Shown: piece by piece, positions 23,516-35,235 of the stretch
Layout: every line of letters starts with the position of its first letter
Numbering within the stretch: the stretch's first letter is position 1
Assembly (NCBI RefSeq): GCF_021347895.1
Contig: NC_067113.1
Coordinates: forward strand, 45,981,474-46,045,473
DNA length: 64,000 nt
Direction: 5' to 3'
DNA from: Acanthochromis polyacanthus
Taxonomy: Eukaryota > Chordata > Actinopteri > Pomacentridae
Program-made: the position numbers and the translations under genes
The notes under the pieces: model-generated
The model's database searches: none
The model's input: only the letters and a program-made list of their open reading frames with translations
Told to the model about the DNA's origin: nothing

Positions 23516-25749
23516 TCATCCCCTGGCCTCTGGGGACTTAAAGACACTAAACCCTGTTTTGTTTTTTGTTTTTTTTTAATATATATACAGTCTCTGCTCC
23601 TAATGAATCAATACAGTGACATTACACCTGTGTTTTTAACTCATTGCACAACTCTAACTCCTCCAAATTCTCGAATGGTTTTGATATTTTGGAAGTCTTC
23701 TTCAACTTTTGTATTGTGCCACGTCTCTTTTTTTTGGCTGTTCTTTACAGTCTGTGTGTAAAGAAGTGAATAATGAGGAAAAGTTGGACTGTGGAACAAA
23801 CACGGGGACTTTCTTGATCCTTAAGGATAGCAAAGCCAAGCCAAAAAGGTTGACACTATCACTGACATTAGAGCATGCACTGAGTAACACCAGACATATC
23901 AATCCAGGAAGTTACTAATCCAATTTAGATGTCAAAACTGATGAGCTGCGAGACAAGACAAAGAACACAAAAGCAGAAGTCTATCAGGAATTGAACATTT
24001 GTTTAGATTTAGATTGTGCTATTCTTGGAACCTTGTCACAATGTCAAGTTAAAAATGTTTTTTAACAAAAGATGCTTCGGTTTGGAGGTGGAGGATTGGG
24101 CAAGAACAAAGTCAAGTCAGAAACATACTGAGAGCAAAGCACAGGAGTCCCAGCAAACGAGGCTTTTTGAAACGAGCCGGAGCAGCTGTCTGACTGCAAA
24201 ACAAAAGAGCAGCGTTCAAAAAGCCAAAAAGCCAGTAACACACACACTGAGACCGCTTCAGTTTGGACATCCTGCACATCATTTCACAAGCCTTCAACAG
24301 AGAACAGCGTCGTTCTGTAGCAGAGAGTAAACATCTCTGAGATAAGTGCCAATAAACACAAGGGGAAATATACAAGTGTAAGATTTTAAATGCAGTTGGC
24401 ATCTAAGAGTAAGTTGTTATGGTGTGTACACTGGAAAAATTTCATAATAAACCACACCAGCATATGAAACAATTTTTTTTGTTTGTTTCTTTGGTGCTTC
24501 TGCGATGAAATACATGAGATTTAAAACTAAGTCTTGCTGGTGCTAAAACATTTCCAGGAAAACAGAAAAGTTTTTGCTTTGATACTTCATTTATATTGCA
24601 TGATTTCCAAAAAAGCACTTATGAATTCTTGTGTAGTAACTGCAAAAAACAATATGTTTTTAAATATCAGCATATAACTGGCCTGTAGTATCAAACTGGG
24701 ACACAGATGTTGGTGATAAACCAGCTGTTGCTTAAGCAGAGTTTGTCCAAACAGTAGAGTTTTTTATGCAAATATCCCATCACAACATATTTTTTTATTT
24801 CAGCAACAAAGGCTTCTAGTGGCTGTAGGAATTGTGATTATTTTCTTTGTGGAGCCAAGGATTAAACAGTGTGACAGTATTATACAGCCACTGAATCAGC
24901 AGAAAGATGATGACTTCTGCTGCCTGTGTATTGGATTCCCAGCATTTGGAGCACGAAATACATCACTAGAAAAATTCTAGGCAGACCAAAAGTGTTCAGC
25001 GCATCACATTGCAAGCAATTTCACCCAATCATCTGATACTTATTTGGAAAAGGAAACAAAAAGGAGTGGACAGCAGGCAGGAAAAGCACCCGTTTATTTG
25101 CTAAATCATGTTTTCTGTCACTTCTTTTACTGTATCTATGGGGCATATTTCCACAGGATTTGTCTCGTAACTGGAGATTTTGAAGCTGTAAAATCTGACA
25201 TGAGGTTATCTGGTCCATCTGCCGGCCGACTGTCGTGCCTCAAGCTCTAAATCTACACATAAAGCGAGACAACAAGGGCAGTAAAGCGACAAAAACCTTT
25301 AAGCTGGTGACTGCAACTCTCTCTGACTTTGCTGTTCAGGAAACAGTGTGTTTTTCAGTTTTAACTTCCAGTACAGGGCTTTGAGTGGCAGAGTTGACAC
25401 ATCTATCTACACCCAAAGCCAGTATTTTTATGGACTGTTTGGAAAGTGGCATGTACAACTGGAAAAGATTATAGCAGAAGACCCTTAAGACCACAATGCA
25501 TACTGGAAATATCAATTAAGCGATAGCATTTTTGTATTTTTGTGGCGAAAAACACCATCTAAACGACTTTAGCTCAAATGTCATTTTAAAAATTCTCCTT
25601 TCTCCTACAAGTATTAAGTCATATATGACTACCAATAACTGTGACATGCTTTATGCCTGAACTATGCGCATCACGGCATAACTTCTGCATAAATTCATAG
25701 ACTACTAAGCCTAACATTAAGAGAGTGAGGAATTTTGTACAGCTAAATG
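23516..25749. other. Intergenic, nothing recognised
   Basis: No gene. Overlapping open frames at 24016-24402 on both strands match nothing I know. Confidence 0.5.
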
Positions 25750-26290
25750 AAGTGGGGAAAAAACAAACTGCATGTAACTTATTGAACAAAAAATGTATGT
25801 ATGTCTATCATTGGGTGTTTATGTTTGTGTTTATTATTTTTTTTAAATGGGACAGTTCGTAATAATGCACATCTCCATGCAAATACAAGAGATTGTAGCC
25901 ATACAGTTAATTTCCATCTCATGCCCCATTGACAGATCAAAAATAAAGAAATTACAAATGACATGAAACCATAAGTAAACAAAGAGATGAAAAAGAAAAA
26001 AAGCAACAAACGATAACGTCAAAACAAGCTACCAAGCAGTAATTAATTAACATTGCAGATATCCCTCTATCATTATTGCACATTGCTTTACTACACTTAT
26101 CCCTCTGTCAATATAACACAAAACATAGAAGGATACATGTAGTAGAATTTAACTACATATATCCTTCTCCATGTATCCTTCTATTTGCATTGCACATTTC
26201 CCATTGTCACTATTGCACAAGATAATATTGCACATTTCTCTTAACCACTATTGCATCCATCCTTGTCTACATTACATAGAGTGCAATGCT
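25750..26290. repeat. AT-rich repeat-like region with TATTGCAC words and a compound hairpin
   Basis: Words of the form ATTGCACAT recur (about 26078, 26190, 26210, 26230) with TATCCCTCT and ATCCTTCT. A 15-bp inverted repeat ATAGAAGGATACATG (26125-26139) pairs with 26170-26184 and encloses a second, overlapping one (ATGTAGT 26137-26143 with 26152-26158). It may be the degraded tail of a LINE. Confidence 0.45.
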
Positions 26291-27500
26291 AAGCAGCTAA
26301 CCAGCTTAAATGGGCTGTCAGTGACCTAGTGGCTGCTAAGAGGTTAAAACAGCTGTCTGCTATGTTGAAGTCCAGTGTTTGTTGACCCATGCGTCCACCC
26401 TGACCTCCTTCTTTCATTGACTTTCTGCCTCTGCAGCAGTGTCTAATTTCCCTGCTTTGCTCTCATCCTAATTACTCCAGCCATTTGAGGGCTTTGTAAC
26501 TTGAATGTAAACGTACGGTGTTGTTCTGGGGCATTTTCTGAAACGCATGATTGACTGTCTCACACAAGCTGTTGCTTTATTACAAAACCGGGGCTGTAGT
26601 GGAGGATACACTCGCATAAACACTGTTTACTCTCTCAAATATTGAAATGGCATTTGTGCAGTCACTCCTGAGCAAATGTTACACCTGTGAATGCACTGGT
26701 AATAGACTCTTTTTCCTCTGCTGATTCTGATTTGTAGATTTTCTGCTGAAACATGGCATTCCTTTGTCTTGTATCCCGAGAAATATCAGTTGCTTAATCC
26801 TCATGTTACTTAATGCAAATGGCAAATAAACTTAAAGCTGACAGGCAGATTATAAACACAGCAGAGGTGTGATTCTGAGGTGAAAAAAAAATGTCTAAAT
26901 AACCTCTAAAATGAAGGCGACAAGGGTGCAAACAAAAGGGGAGCCTTAATAAACCTCAAACAAAAACTGTTTGAAATTTTGTCAGGTCTCTAAAATAATG
27001 ACAACGTGCTATTTTTTTATTTTTTTTTTGCTGTGCATTTCTGTTTTCTCTTTATCTTCATTATTATGGATCATGTGTAAAAATTAAGCTCTTATTGATG
27101 TATGATTCATGCCTGAGAGCAATTCATTACTAATTCACTTTAATAAAGACACCGTGCTGTTGCTTCGCTCACTTTAACTCAAAGATGAGACATAAACTAT
27201 TTTCTTGAGACCAGCTGCTGTAGTCTTTCATTTGTTTTTTTTATTTGTTTTATTTATAAGAATAATAATGATTTATAGCCATATCAAGTCACCCTGAAAG
27301 CCATTATGTAGTTCAAATCACTAGATGTTAGAGCTCAAGTGGAATCAAGGTTATTTTTTCAAAATGTTATTGATGTGGTCGATTTTGTTGTTGCTTTAAA
27401 GTTTAATTTGGTCAGAAAATAGCTCCATAGGTCACCCAACCTGTATTCACATCGTATTAAGCTGTCGATCCACGAGCGCTTTAATTGACAGCACGCAGCG
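26291..27500. other. Possible conserved noncoding block with octamer site
   Basis: Complex, repeat-poor sequence with ATCCTAATTACTCC (about 26467-26480) and a perfect POU octamer ATGCAAAT at 26813-26820, plus many CATTTG/TAAT words. It is a strong visual candidate for an enhancer cluster. Conservation is untested. Confidence 0.35.
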
Positions 27501-28207
27501 TGGCACAAAATGTACTGTCAGATTTTGACAATGGAGGCTTTTTAAATTCCAAAAGAGTGAAGGAAAGAATCAGGAGAGAAAACTAGTGGAGACTCTGAGA
27601 AGGTAAAAGTGCAGTGGTTCCAAATTTAAAGGAAAAAACATGAAGTGGGAAAACTAGATTGATTCAGAACCAGTCAAAAAATCAAAGAGACAGGTGGGCT
27701 TTAACTTTGAAAGAGCAGACTACTGCTGAGATCCAACTTATGGATTTTTTTAAAGATACAGAGCCTAATCTAAATCTGGCTTTTACCACAGATTTTAATA
27801 TAGCTGCTGTCAAACTCACTTGACTTGCATACAACAGGTGCTGTAATGTTGTCATTGTCATTCTGCTGGATGGTTTATTATTGATTGTTGCTGACAACAG
27901 AGCAACTTTCTGATCAGCTGTGAGCTCTGAGACTTGGAGACACAGAGGGAGATTCATGTATCGATTCAGTTTATGAGGGCCTATGATGACAACTTAGACA
28001 CTCAGCAGGTTGGAGTTTAAACGTGCAGCATCACAAAAGGCCTGTTTGATTCATGTGGTTGCTGTTTCTGATCTGATCTGTTGTGATATTTTGATCTCGG
28101 CGTGTGAATTTCATTCACTCCAGGACCTTGAGAAATTGCAGAAAGGAGTCTCATACGGTTGGGCTTTACTGGATTGTTACTTATGAATAAAAATGTGTGC
28201 GTCTGAA
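27501..28207. other. Intergenic, nothing recognised
   Basis: No gene or repeat family noted. Confidence 0.5.
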
Positions 28208-28735
28208 GCATAGACTGTATATATAGTGGACGTAGCATCTGGCTCCAGAATTGAAGCCAACCTGGAAGCGTCAAAAACTTGCAATATCACGCCGTCCGCT
28301 AGGGTTGGCTCCAAAAAACTTTTGCTCCATAGACCCCAATTCATTTTTGGAAAAAATAAAAATTTGATAGACTGATTTTCTACAGCTCAGGATTTTTTTC
28401 CCGTTAGTTTTCATGGTCAAAATGAGAGATCAGGTGGCTGATCTTAAAATAAATCAATACTGAATTTAAAATAAATCGTTAAAGTTGGCGGAGCCAGGGG
28501 GCGTGGCTATACTTGATAGACAGCAACAGAAGCCTCTGCGGTAAAATGTGGGCGGGATAAGAGAGTCCTCAGCCAATCCTGCCCCTAGTTGCTCTCCGGT
28601 CCAGCCTGTTTGATGATGCTTTTTACGTCACTGGCTCCAAAAAAATCCAAAACGGCGACCAGGAAGTAGCAAAATCCGGGCTTCATTTTCTCGGCGTTGA
28701 AACCAACGGGTGACGTCACGGTTAGTTTACGCCTG
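28208..28735 (+). mobile_element. Fish DNA-element fragment with 'atagactgtatata' end
   Basis: It begins CATAGACTGTATATATAGTG and continues 'ctggctccagaattgaagcc' and 'ggttggctccaaaaaac', then a GC-rich block with GGCGGAGCC, GGGGGCGTGGC and GGGTGACGTCACGG. This end and order recur in a common fish non-autonomous DNA element. The matching right end (tatacagtctatg) is missing, so the copy is truncated. Confidence 0.55.
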
Positions 28736-29299
28736 GTCTGAAGGCCAGTTAAGCGTATGGAGCTGCTGAAGTTTGATCTTGTGATATTACATATTTTAAG
28801 GGAATACTTTGATTTGGAGAAATATGCTTTTTGATTTTTTTTGCCAGAAGTTAAATGTCTTTTTGATAAATAAAAAAATGCTACAGCCAAACTGGGTCAA
28901 ACAGCAGAAGCACAGAGAATGGAAATTAGACTGACTTTCAGATTAAAAGCACATTTTTTGACAAATTGTGATTTGTTCTGAATATAATGCATACAAAAAC
29001 TGAAAATTACACATTGTAATTAGTTTATGTGCTGTTTGTCACCATTTGCATTAAACTAAGCTAACTGGTTGCCAGCAGTAGCCTTATATCATACATCTAG
29101 TGGAATAATATAGCCATACCAAGTATGATAATATATACCCCCTAAAAAAAGAAAAGACAACAATGGGACGCTGTGATTGTCTTCCAAGCTTTCTGTGGTT
29201 GAATAGCTTTAAGAGTAGAAAGTGTTAATAGAAACAGAATGGACAAAAATGGCTAAACAACCAGACAATCAAAAATACAAACTAACAGATGAATAAATC
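28736..29299. other. Intergenic, nothing recognised
   Basis: AT-rich, no gene. Confidence 0.5.
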
Positions 29300-29860
29300 T
29301 CAACTCTGTGACGATTATATGCCACATTAAGGTAGCAAGTCTTTAACAAGATTTTAAGTGGCTAAAGCTGGGGTGTATCTGACTTGAAGGCAAAGGTCAA
29401 TCTAGCCTTTGGAACTATCAACAGCATAGCCTAAATGATCTAGCCAGGACATTAAAATGCAAGAATTTGGTGAGATTTGTTGAACCTAACTCATTGAAAG
29501 ACTTATATACAAATAGTAAATCCTTCAAATCTATTCTGAAATGAACAAGTATCATGTGAAATGAAGTTAAAATGGGAATGATATTGTCTTGCATTCTAGA
29601 CTAGCTGCAAACATGAGATGGATGACATTCTAAGACATAAGTAGAGAGACTTGCAGTAGGCTAGTCTCGAAAAATAGAAGTATGTATGACTACGTGGAGC
29701 CTGCTCAAAGAAAGGAAAGGTTTAAGGACACATTTATGAAGGATATACAAGGGTAGAATATACACTCCTACTTTGTTCTTGAGTTGAGAGTAACTGTAGA
29801 TATATAAAAGTGTAGGATTTATGGAACAGACACAGTATGCATAACTTCAGAACACATATG
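29300..29860 (+). repeat. Degraded dispersed repeat, LINE-type
   Basis: The sequence 'tgagatttgttgaacctaac tcattgaaag' followed by 'atcttctgaaatgaac'-like and 'aaaatgggaatgatattgtc'-like words tracks a frequent fish repeat ('...aacctaactcattcaaagcc...tctattctgaaacgaac...'). Heavily diverged; family not assigned. Confidence 0.4.
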
Positions 29861-30926
29861 AGTGCATGCATTGGATGCAGAATACAGATGTATGCATTTC
29901 TGGAAAAACACACATGCAGATGGCATTTCCTACAACAAACTGCCCCTACAAACTGAACTGATCTGTTCAGTTTTAAAACAGTCCAAGATTTTACCCATGT
30001 CTTCTACGAGTGTTTTTTGCAGGATGCTAAGAACCATTGACAATATTTGACAACTACAGATATGCAGACTGTTATTAAATGCATCGACTTAGCTTGAATA
30101 GCCTGAAGAGTCATAAGATTTTTGTCTATTCTTGGCTACACTGTGCTGCAGGAGCAATTGTGGTCCTGAAATAACCTCATCCTTTCTCACCATACACAGA
30201 ACTGTACTTTACACCAAGTGTATTTTGGACAGTTCCTGCTTTTGGCAATAAGCAATGATGCTGTCAGGAAAAACAACCAGATTTATTTTTATTAACAAGG
30301 CCTCTTGGGAGTGCAAGTAATCAAAAACCATAAAATGAAAGGATAAGGACCAAAATACCGGATGATTCATTTTCAATCAACCGCTAAATGCTTTCATCGC
30401 GGAGATTTGAGTCTTCGTCTGGGGATTTTAACTGCCTCTGTGGCTCTAATGAAGAACTTATGTATTATTATGAGAAAAGACAGTGACCTCCTGCACACAC
30501 CAGTGCTAAGACAGCCAAGAGACATGTTGGCTGAGGCTGCCAAAAATGGAAGGTGACAGACAGAGATACTGGGTTTACCCAGAGCAGGGACTGACGGTGA
30601 CCTCTCCGCCTCCATGAAACCCCTCTAACTACATCTGATAGCAAGAGACAATAGTTGTGTTTGGTCTTGCAACACGGCTAAATAACACCTCTGTCTGGAA
30701 CTGTTATACCAACCCAACCATTCTTTGTGAAGACAAAACCCCTTTAGTGCAACAACTGGACTGTAGTTTAATCAGTTGTTGTTATTCTAAGACACAAAAC
30801 CTCCAATTTGCATATTAAACGGTACATTTGGATTTTCAGTCGTCTTTAGTGCGGCATTTGTGTTTAGCAGCTCAGATGTATTGAAAATGCATTGACAAAG
30901 GTGATAACAGCACCTAAAGCTTGGTT
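29861..30926. other. Intergenic, nothing recognised
   Basis: No gene or clear repeat. Confidence 0.5.
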
Positions 30927-30993
30927 AAAATCTGCTGTTTTCTGTCTTGTATCTACACTACATGTAGATACAAGACAGAAAACAGCAGATTTT
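30927..30993. repeat. Perfect 31-bp inverted repeat with 5-nt loop
   Basis: The left arm (30927-30957, starting AAAATCTGCTGTTTTCTGTC) and right arm (30963-30993) are exact reverse complements, separated by CTACA. There is no mismatch in 31 pairs. It could form a cruciform or a transcript hairpin. Confidence 0.97.
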
Positions 30994-31195
30994 GAAATGC
31001 ATTAGCATTAATTAATTTGAACAAATTCAGTGTGCACCATTGGCACTTTAACATAAATGCAGTTGCTTTTCTTAACTTAAAGAGTGTTAAAGGCCCAGAT
31101 TTGGTTGAGCATTGCTATGGATTGAAGCCTAGTATTCATGTTAAAGGATGTTTTGGCCTGTCCCTAAATCATGCAGTGGTTATCAGATTCTGTCA

Positions 31196-31615
31196 CCCTT
31201 CTGACATCCATCTACCTGTCCATTTTCCTCCATTTAAACCCATGTGGCAGCAGGCTAAGCAGGGTGTTACAGACTTTCCTCTCCCCAGCAACACTTTCCA
31301 GGTTCTCCTCGGGGATCCCAAGGCGTTCCCAGGCCAGTTGAGATATATAATCCCCTCCAGCTAGCTTTGGGTCTACCCTGAGGTCTCCTCCCAAGTGGAT
31401 TTTCCAAGAGAATCTCCAAAGGAAGGCACTCTGGAGGCATCAAAATCAGATGCCCAAACTACCTCAGCTGGCTCATTTCAACACGAAGGAGCAGTGACTC
31501 TACTGAGAGCTCCCTCCAGATGTCCAAGCTCATCACCATGTCTCTGAGGTGCAGCCCAGTCACGCTACGGAGGAAGGCCTTCTGAGAGCCGATGCAATTT
31601 TAAAGCTGTGGCCTG
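31196..31615 (+). repeat. Dispersed fish repeat fragment
   Basis: The order 'gacatccatctacctgtcca', 'ggatcccaaggcgttcccag gccag', 'ctcctcccaagtgga', 'aaaatcagatgcccaaacta', 'cagctggctcatttcaacac', 'gaggagcagtgac' and 'acgctacggaggaag' matches a very common teleost repeat. No coding frame survives. Family uncertain. Confidence 0.6.
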
Positions 31616-32120
31616 ATCATACCCTTAAAATACCACTAAATTTGGCTCTCATCCAAGAAATTAGCACATACTCTGTGACCTAATATAGCCTTGTGTCTAT
31701 CTTGTATCTGCTAGGATCGGCTACATCGGATGGTCTCATTGACGCTTGTCCACTCAGGAGTATGTAACTCTGTTGATCTTATGAATAGTTACAGCAGAAA
31801 ACATTTCCACACCAGCACGTACAGTAATCTAATACATCTTAAAACTAGTCTTTATGACTCAAGTAAAAAGCAGACACATGGCATCTTAGTCAACCCTTAT
31901 GTCCACATTGTATCTGTAAAGCTAAGCTGTGTTGGCTGGCCCTTTTGGGTTCATTTGGATGCCATGACCTACTCAGTCGTCCAACTACCAACACTGTTTA
32001 TCTGGCTCACTAGTCTTACAAATAGCCACCCATTACAAGCCCCTCTAGAATGAGAAGCTTTCGATGAATAATGCATGTGATTATAGCATATTTCCTCTTT
32101 GAAATTAGTCTGAAAATGTG
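31616..32120. other. Intergenic, nothing recognised
   Basis: No gene seen. A short stretch near 31670-31720 repeats TTGTATCT-type words. Confidence 0.45.
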
Positions 32121-33175
32121 CAGTTGTGGTCAGATGTTTACTTAAACTCATCATGAACACAAATTTCTTGGCAATATTGGGCTTTCAGTGATTTCTTTGA
32201 ACTGTTCTTTTTATGGTGCGTGATTGCACAAAATAATCTTTAATCAAAAAACTAAGGGCGCTAAGTGTAAGTGTTCATTATGTGGGGTTTTCTGAAAATA
32301 ACACAGAGTCAAAATATGGAGACAGGGTCAAAAATATACATACACCCACTTAGATTATTAATGCAGTGAAAGCTCCAACATGTTGTACTTGCCAAAGACG
32401 AGGCCTCTTAATTTCCCTTTGAGATGATCATTATTGGCTATAGCTTGTGGGTTCTCTGTGCCAACATAAAATGGGTTTGTTTGACAACACTCATTGGACT
32501 GACCAACACACAGTACAATGGGAAAGTACAAAGAGCTCAGTGCACATCTAAGAAAGAAGACTGTAGAATTACAAAAACCAGGAATGTCTTTTCGAGCCAT
32601 TCAATACAAGTGCAGATTCCAAGATTGTAAGTTCAAATAACTGTACAAAACCAGTGGTTATTGGGAGGTGTTGACACTATGCCAAGGTCTGATAAACCTC
32701 CAAACTGTCACCTTCAGCTAATAGCAAACTGGTTTGGATGGTCAGGAACAACTCTGGAACCACAATAGGCTTGTCACAAGGTGGAAACAGTTTTGGAAAT
32801 TTACAGATGTCTTCATCTGAGAAGCTGCAATCCACAAAAAGAAGCCCTGTTTCCAAAATTGACACGTTCAAGCTCAACTAAAATTTTTCTTCTGTCCCAA
32901 AGTTTAATATCAGATGAGATAAAGATTGACTTGTTTGGTCACAATGAAGAGATATACGTTTGGAGGAATAAAATTTAAGTATCCCGCCCTTAGTAACACT
33001 GTCCCAACTGTTCAGCATGGTGGTGGCAGCATCATGCTCCGGGTCTGTTTTGCTGCCAATGGAACTGGTGCATTGCACAAAGATTTCTCAAACCATGAGG
33101 TTGATGGGTATAATCTGGTGGAACTGGGTGTTCCGACATAGCAATGACCCTCAAGCAAGGGATGAAGCAGGTTAA
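32121..33175 (+). mobile_element. Tc1-like transposon relic with IR/DR-type left end
   Basis: The left end carries two diverged direct repeats, GTCAGATGTTTACTTAAAC (~32129) and GTCAAAAATATACATACAC (~32327), about 197 bp apart, the layout of Sleeping-Beauty-class elements. A transposase start (MGKYKELSAHLRKKTVELQK) begins at 32518, and a downstream segment reads [16 protein letters not shown] (~33000-33055). The right end is missing, so it cannot move itself. Confidence 0.8.
32518..33170 (+). pseudogene. Tc1-like transposase pseudogene
   Basis: The N-terminal helix-turn-helix start is recognisable from MGKYKELS at 32518 for about 40 codons. The frame is then broken by a stop (after ..RFQDCKFK) and by several more stops and frame changes. 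It recovers near 32940-33060 as a catalytic-domain segment with QHGGGS. A trace of the next catalytic motif follows at about 33125-33150, out of frame and with a stop. The last part of the DDE domain and the right terminal repeat are missing. No functional product is expected. Confidence 0.75.
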
Positions 33176-33360
33176 AGGGGAACTTCGTTTTTTTTCAACC
33201 TGGGGTCTGTTTTCATTTGTCATTTCATACATGTGAGTGATGGAGAAATGAATTTTCGACATAGCTCCAGTATTTAGCCAGGCAGGCAGCTTAGCAGCTC
33301 AGCTACCGAAAAGTATGGGGCAACTTGCCCCCCCCCCCCCCCCCCCGCGCGTCAAAGTCC
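33170..33360 (+). repeat. Dispersed repeat fragment and C19 run
   Basis: The segment 'ggggaacttcgttttttttc aacctgggg' is the opening of a recurrent fish repeat, and it continues to 'gcttagcagctcagctaccg'. It ends in 19 consecutive C at 33328-33346 followed by GCGCG. The poly(C) may reflect slippage. Confidence 0.5.
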
Positions 33361-34924
33361 ACCCTAATGTGCTTTCTTCCCCACACTGACCGGCTCAGAT
33401 AGTCTCAACGAGTGTCCCACAACATACTAGAGATGAGAAGTGAACAAAAACCTCCACATTACCTGGCGATCGCTATTTGTTGTGGTCTGTATCCAAACCT
33501 CAGGACGCTAGAAAGCAAATCTCGTTCTGAAATTGCGCGATAGCTTGCGCCAAAACCAGTGTATTGGTGTATGACGTGTATTTGTGTATGTGTGTATTTG
33601 TAAGGAAAGTGAGTGCAGATATGCAAGATTTGATGAACAATAGTCACAGCTAACACCCAAAAATGTTGACGCATGGAGGTATGCGAACGAGCATTTTCTC
33701 CAACAAGACACGGTCTTTACAAATAAGTTAGAATAGAGAAAATGCATTAACAGAAAGTTCACATTTAAGCAACAAAAACTATTCTCGCTTTGGTAAATTA
33801 CAGTTGTGTTAATGAAGGACTACATTACTCATAGAAGAAAACCCATATGTTATCAGTGCTTTTAACATTTTTTCATGCACAGGGAATGTTGCTACACCAG
33901 AAGTATGTTTTGACTAACAAAGCTATCAATTCAGGTCACATGTGCTGATAAGTATCTGGTACAAACAAAATAAATCAGGCACAGAGAACACAACCAATGA
34001 TTAACATGTTGTGCTCTATGTCTTACCTGTCAGATGTTAATTTTATGACAGATGTGACAGATGACAGGCTGCTTCCGTTCTTCGTCACGTTATTTATAAC
34101 CATATGTGTGAGATTTGTAGGCTCATTGTATCTAAAAACTGGGCATGTTGAAGTGCTACTTTCCTGTGCAACATCTGAAAACGGATAGTTGCAACGAGAA
34201 AGGGCTTCATTGTTATCTCGTTCCGCTCATCCTGGCACTGACACAGATACAGACACTGACAATGCGAGTGCTTAAAGTGAAAAGTGGAATGTTTCCTATT
34301 ATTAAACCCAGCTTCCTGTCACCGGAGAGGTGAACAAGGAGGTGCAGCAAACACGCGAGAGGTGACAGCGCTGATGGAAGGGAAAACAGCTGCCTATAAA
34401 TAACATCAATGCATTCACCGGCCCTTGTAAAAAATGATGATGGAATACATTTGAACCCTGAATGCCTAGTAAAGGGAGTGACAGATATATGGTGTACAGC
34501 TAACTGACAATAATTGCCTTCTTCTTACCTTGTGCTCCCCTGTTCATCTTTTACTGGGGAAAAGTGATAAAGATAAGGTTGGCTGTGTGAGAGGGGGTGA
34601 ATGATGGTCAATGGGAGGTTCGTGCATCACCCGACTGCATTCCACTTAGGATGGTTTTGCTGATTTGCAGGTGACAATATATCTTGCTGTTTTGGTTTTA
34701 ACTATGCCATTTTTAAAATTACACTTCCTAATGTAAAACAGCAGTTGTGTATATATATCCTAGTGATTCAAAGACCTATTTTTGATTAAACTTAGCCCTT
34801 TTGGTATGCCCTGATATGTTTTCTAGTGCAAATTAAACTCAAAATGTATTTATCTCGCATAAGGCTTGCTACCAGGAAAGCATCTCCATGTATTTATCAC
34901 TCCAAAATGGGGAATATTTAGTTC
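33361..34924. other. Intergenic, nothing recognised
   Basis: No gene; small ORFs without identity. Confidence 0.5.
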
Positions 34925-35235
34925 ATTCATCCATTCATCTACAATCCTTAATCTACAGAGGGTTGCAGGGGTTGGGGCCTATTCAAACTGACATTGGATG
35001 AGAGGGGGTGTTCACCTTGGACAGGTCGTCAGTTCATCGCACGGCTTTGTATCAGCCGTTCATCGCACGGCTGATACAAAGGAAGACAATCATGAAAGCT
35101 CTCACTCACACTGACATCCAATTCAGAGTCACAAATTGAACTACCATGCATGTCTTTGGACTGTGGAAGCTGCTTCACCTTGAGAAAACCCATTCGTACA
35201 CAGGGAGAACATGCAAACTCCACAAAAAAGGAGAC
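34925..35235 (+). repeat. Dispersed vertebrate repeat, copy B, with internal rearrangement
   Basis: It matches copy A (18595-18955) in order: 'ccattcatctacaatcctta', 'ttggacaggtcgtcagttca tcgca', 'catgcatgtctttggactgt gg', 'cacagggagaacatgcaaac'. A hairpin-forming insertion at 35031-35081 disrupts it. Confidence 0.65.
35045..35081. repeat. Perfect 15-bp inverted repeat, 7-nt loop
   Basis: CTTTGTATCAGCCGT (35045-35059) is the exact reverse complement of 35067-35081. TTCATCGCACGGCT is also directly repeated at 35033-35046 and 35059-35072, so inverted and direct copies overlap. Confidence 0.95.
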
